64,000 nt of DNA from Phallus indusiatus. Taxonomy: Eukaryota; Basidiomycota; Agaricomycetes; Phallales; Phallaceae. Below, piece by piece: positions 42,465 to 55,826 of this stretch; the first letter of the stretch is position 1, and the number at the start of each line of letters is the position of its first letter. The translations under genes were made by a program, and so were the position numbers. The DNA is taken from assembly GCA_027605045.1 (NCBI GenBank), contig JAQFWX010000010.1:62001-126000 (forward strand), in the 5' to 3' direction. The notes below the pieces were generated by a model. That model did not search any database and was not told the DNA's origin. It worked only from the letters and a program-made list of their open reading frames with translations.

Positions 42465-43574
42465 TCAGGCTTCAAAGTTGCCCGAACCGACTCTCCATTT
42501 TTCCTCCTCATGTCTAATCCGTAGCTGAGAGTACCTCCACCCCCACAAAAGCGTCAGTCCAAACCAAGTCCACAGCAAGACTGTCGATAACCCGACGAAA
42601 ACTTTCTCAGGCGTGGCGAATAAAATGACAAATTGAACGGCAGTTTGTAGAAGCAGGGATATCCCGAATACGAGAGTAATCTGGCTCAGAAGTTCTCTGA
42701 ATATAAAAGAACTCTCCCATCGAACGTTCAATCGTTCGCGGTATTCTCGGCCTCCCGCTCCTTCACATGCTGTAATATCTTCGATTCTATTGATTCGCTT
42801 AGCGATTAATCGCACGAAAAAAAAAGCCAGAATAGTACTCACAAATGATATATCCCAGGTCGACACACAGATCCTGCTGGAACTGAAGAGATTCTGACAG
42901 GCAAGCGGATTCCTTTACGTGCTAAGATCCAGGTGACGAGGAAGGAAATCGAAGATATGCCAACGACGCCGACGAAGCTGAACATGTACCAACGCATGCT
43001 TTCTTTAATCCCGGCAACGACACAAAAAGTAGTTACTTGAGCTACTCCCAACACTGTAAACGAAAGAAATCCTCCGTCATCGAAATGAGCAGGTACACAG
43101 ATGACAGAAATAACTTGCCAAAATTCCATTGGAATGCATCCCAAGTAAACATACCGGCGTCTTTGGGAGAATTTTCGCCTTTTCTTTTTTTGAGAAGCCA
43201 TAATCGATATGGCCAATGTATCAGGGTGAGCGAGGCAGGTACCTCAACGGCCGTAATCACAATTGTTCGAGATGATAAGGTCCCTTTTTATTTGTTCATC
43301 GATTGACTGACTTTTGGATACTGAAGAGATTTGACTAACCGTATTGCAAAATGTAGTAGACAACAGCGGGGGTGAATCCATTGACCAGCAGGATTATTAG
43401 AGCTGATATAGCGATAGATTGTTTTTTCGAAGCAATATCATATCTCAACGATGGGAAATTTGATTCGGCCGTGACAGTGGTAGGAGAAACGGGTTGGACT
43501 ATATCCTGTGATTGTGGCTCCTTCTCATTTGTGCTCAAAGGTAGCTCGGATCCTTTCCCTACGTTGGCAGACAT
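42465..43574 (-). CDS. conserved fungal multi-pass membrane protein, paralogue C
   Basis: Four exons (42465-42786, 42843-43053, 43119-43283, 43340-43574) give 310 residues, with a longer hydrophilic N-terminus than copies A and B (MSANVGKGSELPLSTNEKEP). Shared landmarks: FPSLRYDIASKKQSI, LIHWPYRLWLLKKRK, WDAFQWNF, SMRWYMFSFVGVV, CRPGIYHLIEDITACEGAGG and REYRERLN. It is the most diverged of the three (DGGAG is EGAGG) but keeps identical exon 2 and exon 3 lengths (165 and 211 nt) and the GC donor (GCAAGT, 43113-43118). The function is unknown. Confidence 0.86.
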
Positions 43575-45283
43575 GGAGTGAGTGGAAGATTTAAAGAAAA
43601 GGAGGGAATGAATTGAGATTGTTTCTCATATATGGCGTTCGAAGGGAAACATTGTGACTTTTAAACTTCGGCGTCCAAAGAAAAAAAAACATCGGCTGGG
43701 TGACTGAACTTGAGGTTGGCGATTCCTGCTATGTAACATGATTTCATCATACCTACTAGCCGGGTTAAGCGCCTCAGCAGGGAATCGTGATCTATCACAT
43801 TACGCAGTTCTATTCGTCCGGTTGGAAATCCCAAACAGCTTTTGGGATAAACGCTGTCGTTTTTCTGGACTGCGCGGAACTTACTATTGTGTTTAAGGGA
43901 TTGGTCATTCCGACCTTCTCTGCACCGGATCCCGACAATCACGGTACCGCTGGCAAGAAGCGAGTAGTAGTTTAAACATGGTCGACGTCATTCATCAGTG
44001 CAATCAGCCCGTAGCAGTTCCTTTGTAGAATCTGCCATTGAGTTAGTTCGTTTCTCAAAATCGCCTTCGTTATAAACGACTGAATCCTGAGGTTTTTCAA
44101 GGAAGCTATTGTCACTTCAGTCGGTGCGAGCTCGGGCGCAAAACACATGAATAGAATGACATGCCTAAAATAGCAGATGACTTCGACGGCACACCTTGCG
44201 GTTTCGAAGCCATTCATTCAAGTTGGTTTCCGTATGACTGCGCTTACACACAATTGGCAAAGCAACTCCACATGGATAACGAATATGCTTCTTTCTGATT
44301 AAGGTCAATTATTTTTCTTTCAGTCACGGAATCGTAACTATAAGATGTCAAACACTCAATTATCAAAAGATGAACCCAAGCTTGACTTAGCCAAATTGCG
44401 ACGCCAGCGATGGTATGGCGTGCCGTATCAGAATCTGCGACACTTTACTAGTTTGTGTGTTACTAGTGCAAATTGGGCAAAGCAGGCGTCGACAACAAAT
44501 GACGCCGGAGAGAAACTTGGAGTATAAGCCCCAAACTGGATTTTTTTGTTCTTGGTTGTTCGTCATGTGCATCAGGCTCCACGAAGTTCCGAAGGTCGCA
44601 GCTTTCATGACTGGAAGAGATCCATGCTAAGTCGCACTCGTGAATGAACTGGCGGTGTAAAATCTCATTTAGGCAACGTTACACCGCTCCAGCCCCCATA
44701 GTGTTATTTTGGTTGATAAACGATGCTTCTGATGGATATCAACAAAACGATAGCACGAACGGAACTTGAAAACATCGGGTCCGGGACAATAAGCAACAAG
44801 CCAAGGCGGCGATATGATGAAGCGTTAGATGGAGATTCTGGTCCATCGACAACACTAATCCGTCGGTTGGCGGGGTATAATCTTCATTATCAGCGCAATT
44901 CCGTTGCCAATATCAAATATCAACCTATTAGTAGTTCAAGAAGCTAGCATGAGGGCGGCAATTCATTATCGTTTGAATTCATTCTTCAAATCCCGGATGA
45001 AGCCTGCAGCTAAAAGCTAAAAATATCCGAGTTGCGGTTGTCATATAAAAGCATAGCTTACATTGAACACCACCCTGATCATGCATAGCAAGAGACAAAG
45101 ACACTTCTCCGCAGTTAGTAAAACAAAATTGAGAAAGCTGCGGACTTGGACGTGGACGCGTGAAGAGACGCCCAATCAGTGTACACACATTAAACAACAA
45201 GCTGGAATCACAACTCGAAGTTACACTAAACTACAGGATTTTTTTGTAGATCGTACATATATAATAAGTAATCCAACGCCAGA
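43575..45283. other. 1.7-kb stretch without a recognised gene
   Basis: It lies between membrane copy C and deoxyhypusine hydroxylase. Frames at 43661-43942, 44345-44527 and 45063-45359 have no known motif and the last overlaps real DOHH exons. No RNA or repeat is recognised. Confidence 0.35.
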
Positions 45284-46670
45284 TCAGGCAACGGATACTT
45301 GTGTATTCACGGTCTCCAAGCCATTGGCATACTGGAACTCGTCGGAATGCTCGTACTAAAAGACGCGGGTCAAGGATTGAACGAGCAAAGATCTGAATAA
45401 GTCACTCACTTCCCACATGTCCACCGCTACAATACAACTATCTTTAACCACCTGCGGCGCGTCGGGGCGGGTGCTCCATTCTTTTAGGATCGCGAGCACA
45501 TCTACTGGTTCAGAAGTCGAGTCTGAAGGTGCTATACGTGCACGATAAGGTATGTATTGAGAAAATTGAGTTTAGAAAACGTACCCTCTCCGACGATACC
45601 ACCCAAAGCTTCTGCAGCTTCGTGACGCACCATCGCTGCCTCGTTATCATTCTTCAACACTTGTAAAAGGGCAGGGATAGAATAAGGCGTTGATAGCTGC
45701 CCGAAAACAAAGGCTATTTCATGTCTAGTAAGAGATGAATTTAGAATCAGCATATTGCATAAACGTAGCATGAGAACTGTGAACGTCAAATCATACTTGA
45801 ACAACTCGCTGCTATCGTCAAACCCTGTCGCTAAGGCATCAACAGCGGCTTTTTGGATCTTAGAGTCGGCATGTGATCCTATAATGTTGCGCAATGCGAA
45901 CATCGCACGGTACCTTTCGAACAGTGAAATATCCTGAGACGTAAGCTTCTTTTGGAGGGACTTTATCAAATCGAACTGGTCTGTTGACGATGAGTCGGAA
46001 GGAACCACATCAGGTGGTGCAGGATCGACTGACGTGAATTGCCTAAACACCATTTCAAATTAGATATGAATAGCATAGATGTAAGATGTCGAAAGAAAAC
46101 CTACGGTGGGTTTAATTCACCGGCTTGAGCGTTCGATCGTGCCCATTCCAGTCGAGCAAGAGCAATCTGGCACGTTTCACGAATACAGCGTTCACTATCG
46201 TTGAGATATTGACGCAAAACTGGTTCTGAAGAAGACGAAGATAATGCTGCAAGAGCCTCCGCAGCCTAACAACAATATCAAAAAAGAGAGAACAAGCACA
46301 AGTTGCCGTAAATTACAACCTCGTGTCTAACCATTGCATCTTGATTCTGGTTTTGAAGCACATTTTCTAAGATCGCGATGGCTTTTGGGTTCCCCATTTG
46401 TCCGAGAACGTATGCCAATTCATGTTTGAGTAATGCTGAAGAATCGGTGAAACCTTGAGCTATGATATCAATCGCAGTGTCAGAAACCAAAATTTCGGGT
46501 TTGTCCTGTACTTTGATTTGCGAAGTGGAATCCGAGCTGATTTTTCCCAGATTTTTCAAGGTAAACAATGCTCGATATCTTTGGGACAGAGGTATATTGC
46601 CTGAGGTGTTGAGTAACGTGGACTGCAGCGAATTGAGGGTCGATGACGAGATGGGGCCGAGTACTGCCAT
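45284..46670 (-). CDS. LIA1: deoxyhypusine hydroxylase (DOHH)
   Basis: Six exons (45284-45355, 45410-45531, 45585-45724, 45797-46042, 46105-46265, 46320-46670) give 363 residues. The enzyme completes hypusine on eIF5A by hydroxylating deoxyhypusine with a di-iron centre in the cytosol. Two groups of HEAT-like repeats each carry two HE motifs, the four iron-binding pairs: H83-E84 ([11 protein letters not shown]), H116-E117 ([10 protein letters not shown]), H254-E255 ([11 protein letters not shown]) and H287-E288 ([12 protein letters not shown]). The end, [21 protein letters not shown], is the usual C-terminus. The linker between the halves is long and serine/aspartate-rich. All residues needed for metal binding are present. 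Confidence 0.95.
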
Positions 46671-46862
46671 TTCCAGTAAATCTTTTGAGAATATCCTTAT
46701 CGTCTACGCAGAATATCAGCCGATCTCAACACGCGAATTGTGAAATTTGCAGTGTGTGCTGACGAAGAAGCCAACGAGAAAAGAGTGATTTATCATATTG
46801 GAAGCATCCTCAGTGACCGGAGTTTGAACTGATCCTTTTTTTTCCAACGTGCGTCCTTAGCC

Positions 46863-48040
46863 ATGCCGAAGTCGAAACGAGCAAAAGTTGGTATGTAGAA
46901 ATGCTTTGGACTTGAGGGAGATTATTAACCACACTTTTGCTTTCTAGTTTCGTTAACAAAGACTTCAAAAAAAGATCGCTCCAAGAAGGAAGATCTCGTC
47001 AAACAAGTCTGTCCTATTCACCCATCATTCTTTTTCTTCGGCGTGTATTCAACGGATACGTGAAATTTTAGATTCAAGAAAATGCGGATAAATGGGAACA
47101 TGCCTATATATTCCGGATTGGACAGATGCGAAATACACATCTTAAAACGGTCAGGACACTATGGAAAGAGTACGCGTCATTGCTGTTTGAGCATGTAGTT
47201 AAAGCTAAGGTTTATTGATTTCTGCTTTAGAGATGCACGTATATTCTTTGGAAAGTGTGCAGTCATGGCCAAAGCTCTAGGGACAACACCTGAGACCGAG
47301 CATCGACAAGGATTGCACCTTCTTGCAAAGGTACATTGTCAACCATTCAAGCCGTCCAGTATTATTTTTTAGCTATTTATAACAATCAATAGCGACTTAA
47401 AGGCCAAACCGGTCTATTTTTTACATCATACGAACACGAAAAGACTCAAGAATGGTTCGACGATTTCAAAGCGCCCGACTTTGCACGAACAGGAAACATC
47501 GCTGATAAAGATGTTACGCTACCAATAGGTGTGTAATATCTTTTACGGTCGTTTATTTGTCTTGATACAACTTGCTTTTAGGACCCATTCAAAAATTTAC
47601 CGATCCCCCCGAACCATTCCCCCATAACATGGATCCTCAGCTCCGTTCGCTGGGACTAAAAACCACACTCGTAAGGGGTGTGCCTTCGCTAACGTCTGAG
47701 CATGTCGTATGCAAGAAAGGTCAAAAATTAACGTCAGAACAGGTAAGCAGAGTTCTTCATTAAGAATTCGGGGAGTCCTTTTTATCATCCTTTCTTATTT
47801 AGGCGCAGCTTTTAAAACTTCTCCTTATTAAGATGGTTTCTTTTAAAGTAACACTATATGCCCGATGGGATTCAAAAACGGGTCAAGTCGTCGAACTAAA
47901 GTCCGATGAAGACGCGAACGATGATGCTGCTGACGATATGTCTGAAAACGACCAGGAAGACAATGGTACGTGAAGATCTTGAAGTTTATTCAGGGTTCTT
48001 ATCTAGACTTCTAGCCGATGACGGAAAGATGAGCGATTGA
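46863..48040 (+). CDS. MRT4: ribosome assembly factor MRT4 (P0-like)
   Basis: Eight exons (46863-46890, 46948-47006, 47072-47169, 47231-47330, 47393-47528, 47582-47742, 47803-47965, 48015-48040) give 256 residues. MRT4 is the nuclear paralogue of stalk protein P0 that occupies the P0 site on pre-60S particles. Visible: the basic start [19 protein letters not shown], the uL10 fold ([41 protein letters not shown]) and the MRT4-type end with an acidic tail. The last 9 codons depend on a final GT-AG intron (47966-48014); if unspliced the protein would stop two codons later at 47973. It is divergently paired with DOHH, 192 bp start to start. Confidence 0.93.
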
Positions 48041-49188
48041 AATAAGTGAATGGGTATGCTCTTTCGCGTGACTCGCTTCTTTACCATCTGCCAGCGATCC
48101 TTTTTGCATTTCCGCTACACTACACACAACAATCATTCGACTGAGTCTATCATATGAAAGGATCTGGTCCGGTGGCGAGGGAAATATTTATCGACAGTAT
48201 ACCGTAGCCTACGCTATTCTTCTCTAACTTGAGAAGTTTCTAATACCGCTGTCAACCATAAAACGAGCAAGAATCGCTCGACATCAATATACATATTGAA
48301 ACCTCCGGTAACTCGAAACATAAGACAAACAATCTCCTTCGGCGAAATGATAGATGCCGACGCATTCGTCATTTGTGGTAATGCAGTTGCGACGTTTTCC
48401 TGGTAAATGCGTCGGATATCTCAATAATTTGGGTTGAGTGTGCGTTAAAGTACATAATGAGAAACCGAATGTCAATTGGGAAAATATAGGTCCCAGGTTG
48501 GACTTTCTGTTCCGACCCTTTCGCCATGAGGCCTACGGTTTCTGACAAGCACTGCCGGACCGTCCACAATACTGGCGATACTAGGACTAAATGTTCAAGA
48601 ATGAACATATTCACGTGAGTGAATTTCGTGCAATGAGAGATTTCCGTGTATGGTGATGTATCGTGCAGAATGCCTTAAAGGGTTTTCGAAGACCATAAAA
48701 GTCATGTGTCTATGTTGTGTCTATGTTCGATAAAGCTATTGCCTTTTCCCGAGGGTGAATGCAGGGATGTGGGAAAGCGTTATTAGCCGGATACTATGGT
48801 CCACCAACTTGCTGAGCTCTGGACTCGAAGAAGAGCTATATTTGTGGTGGCAAGGCCTCGTTTTTGGTTGTTCATTATTAAAGATTCAATGAAGGAAGGG
48901 GTTGAAAAGAAAACCAGGTTGTATTTCCACCAAATATCTAATGTAGATCGAAAAGGGTTAGATCCGGCAATTCCTGGAGCAGTTTGTTCAGATCCCCGAA
49001 AAAATGTGCAGCTAAAATCCCTGAAAACACCCTTTTGTACTTGTCAAAATTAATACAGATTATTAGCTCTTTAGATACGACTCACGAAATACACGTTAAA
49101 TCTTAAAACTAATTGAGACGTGAACGCAACTGCACATAGTAAAAGTCAAAAAACTGCGGGGACGAAAGAGACGCCCGAAGTTCCTGGT
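48041..49188. other. intergenic, nothing recognised
   Basis: 1.15 kb between MRT4 and ICP55. Short frames (48796-49053 among them) lack motifs. The last 100 bp before the ICP55 ATG are open in its frame but only from a GTG codon. Confidence 0.4.
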
Positions 49189-51657
49189 ATGTCTCTAGCC
49201 ACACGCTCCCTGCAGGCAATATCTGGGAGTCATCTTCACACTGCCCTCCGACAAGTTATATCCAGTCGCAAGTCATGTCGCCAGTACATCACAGCGAGTC
49301 CGACAGTGACGAAACCGCCGATTTATGGACAACCGCTTGCGAAGACTCATGCTCACCTAATCGCTCCGGAAGAGCTTACACCTGGGATTCCGAAGGTTGA
49401 GTACGAGGAACGGAGGAAGAATTTGATGGATAGTTTGCCGCAAGGTAGTCTAGTGGTACGCCAATCTGAGAGCAATGTCAAAAGAACACGGAACACTCAA
49501 TGCTAGTCTTTTTGCCTGGCAATTTTAGGTTTGTCTAGGTGGAACGATTAAATATATGAGTCAAGGTACAACTTATTTTATTTATAGCTATGTTTCTCTT
49601 CAACTTAGACATTTCATCAGAGATATTGTAAGAAACCGACAGAACCACACACTCTAAGCCACTCCTGAATTCATATATGCAACCAGTTACAAGTTTCGGC
49701 AAGCTTCCGACTTTTGGTATTTGACTGGTTTCCAAGAGGCCGATGCTGCTGTAATACTAGGTAATTGTGTCCCATCTGTTCTCCTCATTCTGCTATTCAA
49801 ATTGCAACATAAATAGAAAAAACTCCAACACGGACGCGATCCTATAAAATGACTCTATTCTCCAGTGGTAAAAATGCCCATCGGGAAAAATGGGACGGTG
49901 CTAGGTTTGTCAAATTTTTTTTCAAACTTATACGTCTACTAAATTCGTCAATAAACCAAACAGAACAAGCTTCGATGATGCCGTGTCAATCTTTGCTGCT
50001 GACGAAGTGGGTGCCCTACATAAATGTCGGAACCGTCATGCCAATTTAATTTCGTCCTAGGCTCGCGACGCTTCATACTTTTATTCGTATTTGAAGAGCA
50101 TTCTTCCACTATATGACAATTACTTTCTCTCTCCATATCCTGCAACTCATCAGACCAGGCGGAGGCGGCGACGGTCACTTGTTGAATTCATCAACTCTGG
50201 ATCATCATCATCCCACACCGGTTCATGGCTCACCCTTCAAGAAGCTTGCGATACTCTAGTTGAAGATATGACTATCAACAAAATCCGCGATCTACGACGC
50301 GAAGTTGCACGATTGCGAACGATAAAAAGTCCACGGGAACAAGCCGTACTTCGTAAAGCCGCGGATGTCAGTGCATTGGCCCATACAAAGGTGCGGTCCG
50401 TTTCATAAGCCCTAATATAATGTATGCAAATATACCACGAATTAGACAATGCGATTTGCGAACATGCAAGATAATACCCCCGAGTCAGCTATTGCAGCAC
50501 ATTTTGAGTACTTATGTCTTCTCAACGGAGCAGCACGAATGGCCTATGTCCCTGTCGTGGCTTCCGGGCAAGTCCTTTCACCTTATATTTTGGCTTAAAA
50601 CACAGTCCTAATCCTCTTCTCCGTGTTTCTCAGAGCAAACGCTCTTATAATCCATTATACATCAAACGACAATTTAGTTCAACCTGGTGACCTCGTTCTC
50701 GTAGATGCAGGTTGCGAGCTCAAGTAAGTCAGAGTCTTTAACATCTGAGTCGCGAAACTCGTAACCAATCTATTCCTCAGCGGCTATGCCTCAGATATCA
50801 GTATGTCAACTTCCTGAAGTTCATCATCTTCCAGCTCATATACATACATAAAACAACAGCACGCACATATCCAACATACCCAACGGGCCGATTTACGACA
50901 GCCCAAGCCGAATTATACAACGCTGTCCTTGTAACCCTCAAACACTGCACAAGCCTCTGCACCGAATCCAGCGGAATGAACTTATATGATCTACATGCCG
51001 AGTCATGTCGTGTTCTCACCCGGGAACTGAACAAACTTGGTTTCAATTTAAGTGAAAATACATCAGGTCCGGGGAATGCTGCAGTCGAGAGAGTGCTGTA
51101 CCCCCATTTCTTGAGTCATCCAGTTGGAATAGGTGTGTCTTAGCCTCATCTTTTACTCCGCGTATTCCCAATTGATTTATGAAACGAAAGACCTGCACGA
51201 GGCGTTCATGAATCGCAATAGCCCGTATGTACCTCATCAATATCAAGCTTGATATCTAACGCCTACACTTCTCTAGATTACAGACCGGAATGGTTATCAC
51301 TATAGAACCGGGTATGTTACTCATGATCAAAACGTCTGTTCTCGATGTTTAACCCGAAACAGGAGTTTACGTTCCCGCATCATCTGCATATCCCAAACAA
51401 TACCATAATATCGGCATCCGAATAGAGGTCAATAAATTTGCTTACCAGATGTCCTTTCCAACAACCGACTAATATTTTATCTATAGGACGAAGTGCTTGT
51501 CCAGCCAAACCATCCGATCGTTCTGAGTGTAGATGCACCGAAAGAGGTAAATATCGAATACGATTGTTCAGTTTTTCACACATTTTCTCACCCTTTTTGC
51601 GTAGATTGTTGACGTAGAGGCCGCATGTCAAGGCCAATTGGGATTAGGTCCATACTA
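49189..51657 (+). CDS. ICP55: ICP55-type mitochondrial X-Pro aminopeptidase (M24B)
   Basis: A many-exon gene; the outer ends are firm, inner borders partly approximate. The N-terminus MSLATRSLQAISGSHLHTAL...RKSCRQYI is a mitochondrial presequence, followed by the family's N-domain opening GQPLAKTHAHLIAPEELTPG and EYEERRKNLMDSLP. Later exons read FRQASDFWYLTGFQEADAAV (about 49.69 kb), KMTLFSSGKNAHREKWDGAR, SFDDAVSIFAADE, SPREQAVLRKAADVSALAHT and the pita-bread domain: VDAGCELNGYASDITRTYP (two metal aspartates), SHPVGI (histidine), ITIEPG and RIEDEVLV (glutamates). ICP55 trims one residue from proteins already cut by the matrix protease. The stop is after ...GQLGLGPY. The five metal ligands are all present. 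Confidence 0.9.
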
Positions 51658-51815
51658 GAACACATTCATTATACTGTTACAACATTGGTTACCATCATGC
51701 TTTGGAACAAAAGGAAGAAAGGACAACTTGCATGTTTTGCATATCTATGTATATTCATAATTGTGATGTCTACGAACTACTTTAATATATCTACTAAGAC
51801 ACGACCACTTGTCCA

Positions 51816-54296
51816 CTAATTGGGATCATCAATGGTGTTGTTCATGCTACCGATCTGTTCTTGTCGAAGCCATTGCTCAGGTGGCATAAACCACCAACAA
51901 AGAACAGCAAAGATACTAACAGCGCCGAAAATAACACAAGCCTGACATCAAATGAAATTGACATTAGTTAGCCACTCACTACATGACCTTTTCAACTTAC
52001 GAAGTTAAAAGTCTCACTCGTAACGGGGAAAACGAAGGGAGAGAGCATAACCTGGGTCGTGTGATTAGCGAACTTCGTTAAAGGAAAGTATCGAAAACGT
52101 ACAGCAAGAACAAACGTGTTGAATACAAACGCGACGAAATAACATAACTTTCGGAATCGACCGAGCTTGAAATGAGACGAACGGAACGAATTGGGCGTCA
52201 TTGTCAGTCTCAAAAGAGGGATCAATGCATATGCTGCAATAGTTGGAACCGCTCCGGCAGAGACGAGAGACGTAAAAGCGACCTGACTTGGTAAAATCGT
52301 ACATAGGATGAGTGCACCGAATACAAACATGACTGTAACGGCGTTTCTGGGTTGACCGTCTTCTGTAACTTTCCCAATCCACCGAGAACCTGGTAGAACA
52401 CCGTCACGAGCAACGGCAAACACGAGTCTTGAAGCCGCGACAACAGCAATACTAGTATTCTTTGAGAGAAAATTTAAGCCATAATTTCAAATATCCGATG
52501 CCAGCCTTACCAAAATGAGACCGACGATTGCCAGAATTGTCATGAAAACAGCTCCACCTCGACCCAACGCCTGCGCGTAAATTTGTACAAACGGCTGGGG
52601 TGCATCAAGAGCAAAGAGAACATCGAAAGAAGGGGTACAGAACAAGAACAGTATTGCCGTGATGAAGCCAAATACACCGGTAGCGACCGCACCGGTGAAT
52701 AATCCTTTTGCCGCAACGACGCTGTCAAAAGATATTAGATGTCTCGCCATAATAACGAACTTGATAACAAACCTGGCATTCTTGGTTTCTTCGGCGATGT
52801 GCCCGGAGGCGTCAAATCCAGTTAATGTACCCGCTGTAAACAAGCTGGAACGGCGATTCAGGAAAACTGTAGTTTGGTAATATATTCGACATGTTTTACT
52901 CACAAAGACAGCATCCAGTTCCACACAGGAGGCGCACCAGTGCCGTTAACTTAAGAAAGAACTTATATTTAATAATGTCAGTAAGACAATAGAAGTGCTT
53001 ACATGTAGCCGTAAAAACATCTTTTGCAGATCTGAATCCATAAGTTTTAGATACCCCAATGGGAAGCCATATAAGACAAAGGAGGAAATCAAGCATGATA
53101 AGGCCAATCGTAAAACGAAAAACACGGGAATACCATCTGGCTAAAAATCTATTAGACAAAACTCAAGAGAAAGACGTCAAAACTCCTACGAGGTAGATAA
53201 TTGATGGCAATTCCCATTACAAAAAAGGCCTCTGAGAGAGCCCAGATAATCGCTCGCCATTTAGGGTTACTATTATCAATACCGCCAGGGAAATCAACAT
53301 CGTAGACGGCCATGATGGATACAAGATAGTTTGCTGTGGTCTGTAAATACGAATATTAAACATTTAATCGGGCTGACTGTAATATATATATTTCTTGCCT
53401 GAGAGTTGCTCGCGCAGAATGTCATCCAAGCCGTACATGCCCACCACGCAACAAGAAAGCCAAAAAATCTGGCGTATTTGGGACCCGCACTCTCGGCTGC
53501 CCAGATATAGATGGAACCGGAGAGAGGGAGTGCAGAGCAGATTTCCGCCAAAACGGCAGCCGTGATGAACATGAACACTAGAGTGACGACATAGGAAGAC
53601 CTTTTGTAAAAGGTTCAATTAATGAATTAAATTCTCGCTGAGGACCAAAAAGTCGACGAACCAAAGCGCGGCAGGACCACCTGCTTCAATTCCCAAAAAA
53701 AAGGCAGATCTAGAAAAACCCCGTAAATATTAAGAATAAGTATATACGAAAATACCAACCTTACTCCTCCAATAAAGTTGAGAGCGCAAAAACTGGCCGC
53801 AAAACTTTCTACCAAGTGCCAAGAACGGTGCAGAGACTACCGAAAAATGTGGGATTAACGTTCAAGCTTATTGTATATTGAGTGACATACCTGCTTATAT
53901 CCTAACTTTTGCTAAAAACGAATAAATTGTCAGTACAATAAAGAACCCCCTTTAGTAGGGGTAAAATTGGGGCGACACTGGGGGGCTTTCCCTACGCAGT
54001 ATGAGCTGATCAGGGTCTTAGCGGTATAATCTCAACCCAAACAACTGTATGTTTCCAGAAAGCCGCGAAGCAATCTTTCTGGACAGTCTATGGATACCCG
54101 CAGCCATGTTTATCCAGTCCGCCCGCTAAGGACTTTACCAGCTGATTTGTATAGCATGCTTCGTAGGAAGAACCCTTCAATGATACGCCGAAACCTCACG
54201 AACCAATTGAAGCTCGTCTTGATCAATTGTTGAATTATCGGAGTCATCTGCTGCATTCTGGTCGTCCTTTTTCGTAATTGACGGAGTTGGCGACAT
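51816..54296 (-). CDS. APC-family amino acid permease (GABA/choline permease type)
   Basis: A many-exon minus-strand gene from MSPTPSITKKDDQNAADDSD (54296) to ...NNTIDDPN (51816); the last exon is 51816-51941. In order: YKQVLRRSFG-type cytosolic start, ESFAASFCALNFIGGVR (TM1 region), SAFFLGIEAGGPAALW, LAEICSALPLSGSIYIWAAE and GFLVAWWACTAWM, SEAFFVMGIAINYL, FTAGTLTGFDASGHIAEETKNA (the conserved AFTG.D...EE motif of this subfamily), ARDGVLPGSRWIGKV, and a last TM with WWFMPPEQWL. This is the fungal amino acid/choline/GABA transporter set with about twelve helices at the plasma or vacuolar membrane. The substrate is not deducible. Confidence 0.9.
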
Positions 54297-54468
54297 TATG
54301 GCGGGAAAAGATAGAGAGATAACAAACTCAGGAGGGCCGTGGTTTAATGGTCCACCCGGAAGTCGGTCACGGTCCGACGGGCCGCGATACTGGCTCAACT
54401 GTCAAACTAGTGGTATTTATAAGTAGATAGATACATAGATTACATTGGGATTGTTGTTGTATGGTAGT

Positions 54469-55826
54469 CTATAGTGATGGTTGAACAGGTTGACTGGATG
54501 GTATAACCTGGTTAGCAGCGGGAGACAAAACAACCCTCCGGAGTTGGTCTTCGAGTTGTCTCGCTTTTTTAGCCTGACGAGCGTGTTTACGCTTGAGACG
54601 GGCAAGACCGCCTCTCTTGATCCATCGTTTCTTACGCTCGTCTTGCATCTCTTTTCGTAGAACAGCAGCCCATTTGAACTCGGCTTCTTTGATCGCCTCT
54701 TTCTTCGTGCGACCGTCCAAGTCTGCAATTTCGGCTTTAATAAAGGCTTGTTTACGTTCAGCACGGTCTTTTTCGCGCGTCATGGCGCGTTGTCGTCTCC
54801 TTGTTCCTCCGTCTTTGTTCGAAAGTTCGTCCGCGATAACATACTCCATTGGTGGTGTAGTCTCGGGATTGTATGGAATGGATGGAGCACCCTCTGGAGG
54901 TGAGCGAATAGAATGAAGATAACCATCTTCCAATGTTCGTCTTTTACCAACGTTTGAAGCTGGGTAGAATTTGTTGGTAGGCTTCCATGTGATCTCCTTC
55001 ACCACCTCGGCGGGGGTATCAATATCCTGAACTGCACTGCAAATGAGTGAAAAAAATCATTTTTTAGTAACACAACATACTCGGCATAGGTTGGGGTTTT
55101 TCATGTTTCGGCCAAGGAATCGGGATTCGCACTTTCTCGTATTCTTGTCCCGGCAATGGCGGGATAGTTCTCGCGGCGTACCGTATCCAGTCATACCGAC
55201 CTAGACGTGGAGCCCATGTAGGAGCTGTACACCGTAAATCCAAGGCAAAGACTCTGTTGATTGAGGAAGATTTGTAAATGAGAAGGAACTTTATGTTAGG
55301 ATGAAAAGAGCGTACTGTTTGACGAGGGGTTTTGTTTCTCCTGACGGAGGCGGATACTCATGATCACCAATGTATAACTGGCATTTAGAGTAATGTACAG
55401 TCGGAAGGTTATCGCCGGTCGGGCTACCCTGGGGACAGATACGCCTTTTGAGCCGAACCTGGTATACATAAACTTGAAGGCAATATTCCGCACCTCTTTG
55501 TTTTTTAAATACACAATGTTCTTGAACTTATCAACGCCAAACACCTCATGTATAACGTCGCCTTGACCCCTAATCCGAATCAAATCACCCGGTATGATAT
55601 TCCATTGTTTTATTCGATTTTCGATTGGCACTAATCCCTGGAATTTTGCACGAATGGAGTCGTGTGGCTTCATTTTGAGCTGTGTTTTTATAACCTTGGG
55701 AATATCCCTAAGATGAAACCAATCTTTGGTCCATGGCTCTTGTGTAGCTTTGCCTATTAATTTAATCTGGTATTGGTTGAGCACCGGTAGCTTTTTTGGA
55801 GGAAGGGGAAGGGGAAGACGGGGCAT
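54469..55826 (-). CDS. MRPL40: mitochondrial large-subunit ribosomal protein uL24m
   Basis: Four exons (54469-55031, 55081-55253, 55316-55428, 55494-55826) give 393 residues. Residues about 50-110 carry the KOW motif of uL24 (IKQWNIIPGDLIRIRGQGDV-IHEVFGVDKFKNIVYLKNK). It continues VHYSKCQLYIGDH, then a long fungal extension with YDWIRYAARTIPPLPGQEYE, and a lysine/arginine-rich coiled C-terminus (RRRQRAMTREKDRAER..., RLKRKHARQAKKARQ) suited to rRNA contact. uL24 starts large-subunit assembly near the exit tunnel. Its ATG lies 79 bp from the ATG of the divergent APSES gene. Confidence 0.92.
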
